NCBI GenBank assembly: GCA_023436305.1
Contig: JAEZJQ010000121.1
Coordinates: 1-9,391, forward strand
Direction of reading: 5' to 3'
From: Bacillota bacterium
Lineage (GTDB): Bacteria; Bacillota; UBA4882; UBA8346
DNA: 9,391 nt
This document shows positions 6,766-9,391 of the stretch, one piece after another. Numbering within the stretch: position 1 is the first letter of the stretch; each line of letters begins with the position of its first letter. The translations under genes were made by a program, and so were the position numbers. The notes beneath the pieces were generated by a model, which did no database searches, had not been told where the DNA came from, and saw nothing but the letters and a program-made list of their open reading frames with translations.

Positions 6766-6858
6766 ATGCAAAATATAGTATTAACAGGTATTCCGATGGA
6801 GACCACGACGAAGATTTTGGAGTCAATGATTGAATTAATAAAAATGATAAGGATTTAA
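6766..6858 (+). CDS. Possible 30-residue small protein upstream of mrr
   Basis: ATG at 6766 is preceded by AGGGAGAAGGAA, one of the best ribosome binding sites in the window. The frame encodes 30 residues (MQNIVLTGIPMETTTKILES and an amphipathic end) and stops 31 bases before the mrr start. It could be a real small peptide co-transcribed with mrr, a leader peptide, or the remnant start of a lost gene. The C-terminal two thirds would form an amphipathic helix. No family recognised. Confidence 0.35.
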   Translation: MQNIVLTGIPMETTTKILESMIELIKMIRI

Positions 6859-6859
6859 T
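6830..6859 (+). promoter_or_regulatory. Candidate promoter for the mrr gene
   Basis: TTGAAT (6830-6835) and TTTAAT (6854-6859) are separated by 18 bases, close to sigma-A spacing. This would start transcription near 6866, giving a leader of about 24 bases with AGGGGG as ribosome binding site. It lies inside the 30-codon ORF, so both may not be functional. Confidence 0.3.
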
Positions 6860-6889
6860 ATGCGCCAAAATATTTAGGGGGATGCTTAA

Positions 6890-7897
6890 ATGAGTAACGA
6901 TACTACAATTTGGGGTATTCATACAAGAACAACCGTTGAAAATTTATTTCTGAAAAAGAATTATGTAGCAATTGGTTGGTGCGAGATGGGTGATTTATCA
7001 AAAATTAAACCTGATCGGGAATCTTTTAAGTCGGTTGTTTCAAAAACATATTCCTCCGATATTAAACCCGGCGCTATACCTAATTATACTGGCCAACTCT
7101 ACCGGTTTGTTCATGAGATGAAAACCGGTGATATTATTGTATTCCCTTCCAAGCTAGAAAGAATGATACATATCGGGCGTATTGAAGGAGCATACGAATA
7201 TAATCAGGGATTGGAAAAGAATTACCCAAACCTTAGGCCGGTTAAGTGGCTACAATCTTTGCCACGAACCAAATTTTCACAAGGCGCTCTTTATGAAATT
7301 GGCTCCGCCATGACCTTTTTTCAAGTAAAAACCTATGCAGAAGAATTTTTTGCTGCTTTGGAAGGGAAAAGTGTAACAATACCTGCAACTAAAGATGAAA
7401 CCATTGCTTATGTTACTGAGGAAATCGAAGCAAATACTCAAGACTTTATAATTAAGCGATTGTCACAAGAATTTAAAGGACATCCTTTTGAAGATTTCGT
7501 AGCTAACTTATTACAAACAATGGGATATCGTACCCGTGTCTCACCGGAAGGTACAGATGGAGGGATCGATATTATTGCCCATAAGGATGAATTGGGATTT
7601 GAACCTCCAATTATCAAAGTACAAGTAAAGAGTAGTGAAGGAAATATTGGTGACCCGGTAGTCTCCGCTTTACATGGCAAAGTATCACCCGGTGAATTTG
7701 GATTATTAGTAACTCTTGGTTCATTTACCTCACAAGCTAAAAATTTCGCGAAAAGTAAAAGCAATTTACGATTAATTGATGGTGAAGAATTAGTCGAATT
7801 AGTTTTACAGCATTATGAAGCGCTTGATTCAAATTATAAAGGATTAATTCCATTGAAACGTGTGTATGTTCCACAGGTTTTAGATGAAGCGGAGTAA
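6890..7897 (+). CDS. mrr: Mrr-family restriction endonuclease with EVE-like N-terminal domain (probable type IV)
   Basis: This is a 335-residue cytoplasmic protein; ATG is preceded by AGGGGG eight bases upstream. Residues ~5-155 (WGIHTRTTVENLFLKKNYVAIGW, MKTGDIIVFPSK, HIGRIEGAYEYN, RPVKWLQSLPRTKFS) resemble the EVE/PUA-like domains found in front of Mrr-type nucleases and thought to read modified bases. Residues ~185-310 are the Mrr catalytic domain (PD-(D/E)xK fold): HPFEDFVANLLQTMGY with Glu 201, then GTDGGIDI with Asp 227, and QVK with Gln 245 and Lys 247. That gives the D-x17-QxK signature; all expected catalytic residues are present. Such enzymes cut DNA carrying modified bases. No partner methylase or ATPase is nearby, as expected for a stand-alone type IV enzyme. 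It is AT-rich relative to both flanking regions, suggesting horizontal transfer. The exact modification recognised is unknown. Confidence 0.88.
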   Translation: MSNDTTIWGIHTRTTVENLFLKKNYVAIGWCEMGDLSKIKPDRESFKSVVSKTYSSDIKPGAIPNYTGQLYRFVHEMKTGDIIVFPSKLERMIHIGRIEGAYEYNQGLEKNYPNLRPVKWLQSLPRTKFSQGALYEIGSAMTFFQVKTYAEEFFAALEGKSVTIPATKDETIAYVTEEIEANTQDFIIKRLSQEFKGHPFEDFVANLLQTMGYRTRVSPEGTDGGIDIIAHKDELGFEPPIIKVQVKSSEGNIGDPVVSALHGKVSPGEFGLLVTLGSFTSQAKNFAKSKSNLRLIDGEELVELVLQHYEALDSNYKGLIPLKRVYVPQVLDEAE

Positions 7898-7941
7898 AAC
7901 AGCGATATTAAAGGGATTGCACTACCTTTCAAGATTACGGT

Positions 7942-7950
7942 TGTTATAAT
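7942..7950 (+). promoter_or_regulatory. Extended -10 promoter for the HNH-HIT gene
   Basis: TGTTATAAT matches TGnTATAAT exactly. TTGCAC at 7917-7922 is too far (22 bases) for a standard -35 box. Transcription would begin near 7957, next to the AAGAGGTG ribosome binding site, so the leader would be very short. The intergenic gap after mrr (74 bases) otherwise has only a weak 5-bp dyad, AAAGG / CCTTT. Confidence 0.4.
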
Positions 7951-7971
7951 TGATTAAGAGGTGTTATTTTC

Positions 7972-8280
7972 TTGACCTTCACCGACCTCAAACTCTTCCT
8001 CGCCCAAAAAATGCGCATGTCCCACATCTACCAGTCCCTCCTCATCAAAATCCTCCTCGAGGCAGGAGGCCTGGCCACCATCCGTCAACTGGCCCGGGAA
8101 TTCGCGGCCAACGACGAAAGCCAGATCCTTTTTTATGAGAAACGATTAAAGGAAATGCCGATTCGGGTACTTTCCAACCACGAAGTTATCCCAGAAAGAC
8201 GGCGAAGTGGTTTCCTTAAATTTGAACATTCACAAACTAACCCTGGAACAAAAAGCGGAACTTCTGAAAATTTGCAGTGA
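7972..8280 (+). CDS. N-terminal piece of the HNH-HIT gene (before the frameshift)
   Basis: As read without correction this is a 102-residue ORF. Only residues 1-73 (MTFTDLKLFLAQKMRMSHIY to ...SNHEVI) are meaningful; after the C run the remaining residues are out-of-frame translation, visible as the low-complexity basic PERRRSGF and following. The real part is helical with an ILLEAGG-L-ATIRQLARE-FAANDES pattern like a small winged helix, as expected at the start of the fusion family. The TTG start is supported by AAGAGGTG and by its agreement with the N-terminus I remember for related proteins. Confidence 0.55.
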   Translation: MTFTDLKLFLAQKMRMSHIYQSLLIKILLEAGGLATIRQLAREFAANDESQILFYEKRLKEMPIRVLSNHEVIPERRRSGFLKFEHSQTNPGTKSGTSENLQ

Positions 8281-8947
8281 GAAGATCCATACCTACATCT
8301 CCTCCAAAGGGCTGTCCATTTGGGATTATCGATTGTTGGACGACAACCCCATCCCCGACTCCCTCCGTTACCGGGTTTTAACGGACGGCAAAGGCCGTTG
8401 CGCTCTCTGTGGAGCTACCCGGGATGAAACGGTATTGCATGTAGATTATATCATTCCCCGGTCCAAAGGGGGCAAAACGGTCTATGAGAACCTGCAGGTG
8501 CTCTGCGCCAAATGCAACGAGAGCAAACGGGACCAGGACCAAACCGACTTTCGCGAAATGGCCGCCACGTATCAGGTAGAATGTATTTTTTGTGATATAG
8601 CTGATGATAAAAAATTTATCGAAAACGAACTAGCCTATTGCATCCTCGACATCCACCCGGTAACTCCCGGCCACTCTTTGATAATCCCCAAACGCCATTT
8701 TTCCAGTTATTTTGAAACCACTAAAGCGGAACTGGAAGCCATCGACGACTTGGCCCGTATCCGCAGGAAACAGCTCCTGGAAACCGACCCCGCCATCCGG
8801 GGATTTAATCTTGGGGTAAACTCCGGTGCCACCGCCGGGCAAACCGTCTTTCATACTCACATCCATCTCATTCCGCGCCGGGAAGGCGATACGGAGAACC
8901 CGGCGGGCGGGGTGAGGGGAGTGATACCGGAGAGAAGAGAAGTGTGA
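8207..8947 (+). CDS. HNH (His-less) plus HIT domain piece of the split gene
   Basis: As read from GTG 8207 this is 246 residues, but this codon has no ribosome binding site and is really internal. HNH part (residues ~60-110): CALC at 65-68, HVDY at 78-81, IIPRSKGG, ENLQ with Asn 95, and CAKCN at 100-104. The two Cys pairs of the zinc site are intact, but the usual D-H is D-Y, so the general-base His is replaced by Tyr 81. HIT part (residues ~124-246): CIFCDI, VTPGHSLIIPKRHF, NLGVNSGATAGQTVFH and the HTHIHLIPR motif with His 216, 218 and 220 intact, ending in GGVRGVIPE as in HIT hydrolases. HIT enzymes act on nucleotides with the central His as nucleophile; this half could still be active if translated. 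Confidence 0.7.
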   Translation: MVSLNLNIHKLTLEQKAELLKICSEKIHTYISSKGLSIWDYRLLDDNPIPDSLRYRVLTDGKGRCALCGATRDETVLHVDYIIPRSKGGKTVYENLQVLCAKCNESKRDQDQTDFREMAATYQVECIFCDIADDKKFIENELAYCILDIHPVTPGHSLIIPKRHFSSYFETTKAELEAIDDLARIRRKQLLETDPAIRGFNLGVNSGATAGQTVFHTHIHLIPRREGDTENPAGGVRGVIPERREV

Positions 8948-9090
8948 AGGATGAAGTGTGAAAAGACCGGTGCTTCGAATCGCCACGTTCGGAAGCGTGA
9001 GGGTTGTTCACGGGAGGCGATGATTCGAATCATCGCTTGGTCCCGAAGGATTGGCCCGGACGGATGGAAGGGCGTGAAGGCGTGTTCGTG
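8948..9090. other. Intergenic stretch with palindromes
   Basis: No gene is seen in this AT/GC-mixed stretch. It holds an imperfect dyad with arms GCTTC-GAA and TTC-G-GAAGC (about 8970-8995), and a 20-bp perfect palindrome at 9017-9036 listed separately. Both contain TTCGAA-like centres. The first 16 bases continue the GTGAAG-type short repeat that overlaps the stop codon of the preceding gene. Confidence 0.4.
9017..9036. promoter_or_regulatory. 20-bp perfect palindrome (possible protein-binding site or repeat fragment)
   Basis: GCGATGATTC and GAATCATCGC are exact reverse complements with no spacer. One flanking base on each side makes a G-T wobble and the next pair matches. A symmetric site of this length without spacer and without T-run is unlike a terminator and resembles an operator for a dimeric regulator, or a piece of a repeat. 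No neighbouring gene makes its function plain. Confidence 0.5.
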
Positions 9091-9235
9091 ATAAATCCTC
9101 CGAAAACCCCAATAAATCAAGCTTCCCCTCTTTTGTTTTCAAGAGAGGGGAACTGCACCAAAATAACGAATCGCAACCAAAGAACTAAAAGGGGTGAGTT
9201 AAAAGCCCCAACGACCAACATCGGAGGATTTTTAT
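9091..9235. mobile_element. MITE-like element with 11-bp terminal inverted repeats
   Basis: AAATCCTCCGA at 9093-9103 and TCGGAGGATTT at 9221-9231 are exact reverse complements, and ATA / TAT extends them with a two-base offset. Inside is a second perfect inverted repeat, TTCCCCTCT (9123-9131) and AGAGGGGAA (9144-9152), with a 12-base loop. The element encodes no convincing protein and ends 39 bases before a copy of the hairpin repeat. No target-site duplication is visible. It could be a non-autonomous transposon relic or another structured repeat; naming an IS parent is not possible. Confidence 0.45.
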
Positions 9236-9269
9236 GAACCACGAAACCTAAAAGAGCAATCAAAAGAAA

Positions 9270-9391
9270 GATTTTTGGGTCAAATTTTTCTGCCATTAAG
9301 GAGTGTGCGGCCACTCCTTAACAATCTCAGCCGTAGCGCTAAAGCGCTTTGGGGCGCTGCCCCTTCGAACCCTAATAGCTCCAGGTCATCC
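9270..9391 (+). repeat. Multi-hairpin dispersed repeat, copy 4 (cut by the window end)
   Basis: This copy starts with ATTTTTGGGTCAAAT as in copy 3 and has H1 in its full 10-bp form, TTAAGGAGTG / CACTCCTTAA, with loop TGCGGC (9296-9321). The H2 region is enlarged: AGCGCT-AA-AGCGCT has been added before GGGGC-GCT-GCCCC. It ends in GAACCCTAATAGCTCCAGG as in copies 2 and 3 and is cut off before H3. It has the same orientation as the copies at 3554-4366, so the genes in between are flanked by direct repeats. Confidence 0.8.

Larger units (their letters stand above)
7972..8947 (+). pseudogene. HNH-HIT fusion gene interrupted by a one-base frameshift
   Basis: Two overlapping frames encode one protein of about 324 residues. 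The first frame starts at TTG 7972, eight bases after AAGAGGTG, and reads to a stop at 8278-8280. The second frame carries the rest to 8945-8947. The break lies at CCC (8190-8192): removing one C gives continuous HEVIQKDGEVVSLNLN across the junction, so an extra C fits best. Order of parts: N-terminal ~75-residue helical region, HNH nuclease domain, HIT nucleotide hydrolase/transferase domain. I recall intact proteins of this arrangement in Bacillota. The cause may be a true mutation, an assembly error in a C run, or (less likely) programmed frameshifting; no slippery site or downstream pseudoknot is evident. The HNH part also lacks its catalytic His, which favours decay. Confidence 0.8.

Noticed and set aside
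7898..7971. Terminator after mrr
   Set aside because: Only a 5-bp AAAGG / CCTTT dyad with a long loop and no T-run is present.
8186..8280. Programmed ribosomal frameshift in the HNH-HIT gene
   Set aside because: No X-XXY-YYZ-type slippery heptamer, strong internal Shine-Dalgarno or stable downstream hairpin is evident at the junction, and the HNH site is already degenerate, so mutation or assembly error is simpler.
8857..9237. Frames on both strands downstream of the HIT domain (8857-9120 minus, 9004-9237 plus)
   Set aside because: They run through the 20-bp palindrome and the MITE-like element, have no recognisable domain and no ribosome binding site.
9117..9314. 65-residue minus-strand hydrophobic frame across the MITE-like element and repeat copy 4
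   Set aside because: It crosses two separate repeat elements and so is not a single gene; hydrophobicity comes from the T-rich strand of the element.

Overview
The window looks like Gram-positive (Bacillota-type) chromosomal DNA. Most genes have strong purine-rich Shine-Dalgarno sequences, several genes start with TTG, a clean Rho-independent terminator is present, and the secreted protein at the left edge has Big_2-like, Pro/Thr-linker and jelly-roll modules typical of surface proteins of such bacteria. Species and genus cannot be told from this window. No rRNA, tRNA, CRISPR array or transposase gene was seen.

Layout. (1) Bases 1-3501: one large secreted protein, cut by the left edge, with three homologous propeller-like repeats, an Ig-like domain, a Pro/Thr linker and a C-terminal jelly-roll-like domain, followed by a hairpin terminator. 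(2) Bases 3554-4366: about 0.8 kb without genes, holding three degenerate direct copies of a multi-hairpin repeat. A fourth copy, in the same orientation, runs off the right edge (9270-9391). (3) Bases 4488-5309, minus strand: a NYN/PIN-like protein with apparently degenerate acidic residues. (4) Bases 5530-6264: a probable two-gene operon of an XRE-type regulator and a two-helix membrane protein. (5) Bases 6453-7897: a visibly AT-rich stretch with a small unexplained ORF, a 30-codon ORF with a good ribosome binding site, and an Mrr-type restriction endonuclease with an EVE-like N-terminal part (probable type IV, modification-dependent). (6) Bases 7972-8947: an HNH-HIT fusion gene split by a one-base frameshift and lacking the usual HNH general-base histidine. 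(7) Bases 8948-9391: non-coding, with a 20-bp perfect palindrome, a MITE-like element of about 145 bp and the fourth repeat copy.

Interpretation. Bases of about 4370-9270 form an accessory block bounded by directly repeated structured elements. It carries several nuclease-related proteins (NYN-like, Mrr, HNH) and a regulator, fitting a small, partly decaying defence-type island. The Mrr gene is the only part with a well-supported defence function. That the other genes act with it is inference from proximity. The least explained objects are the multi-hairpin repeat family, the MITE-like element and the small ORFs upstream of mrr.
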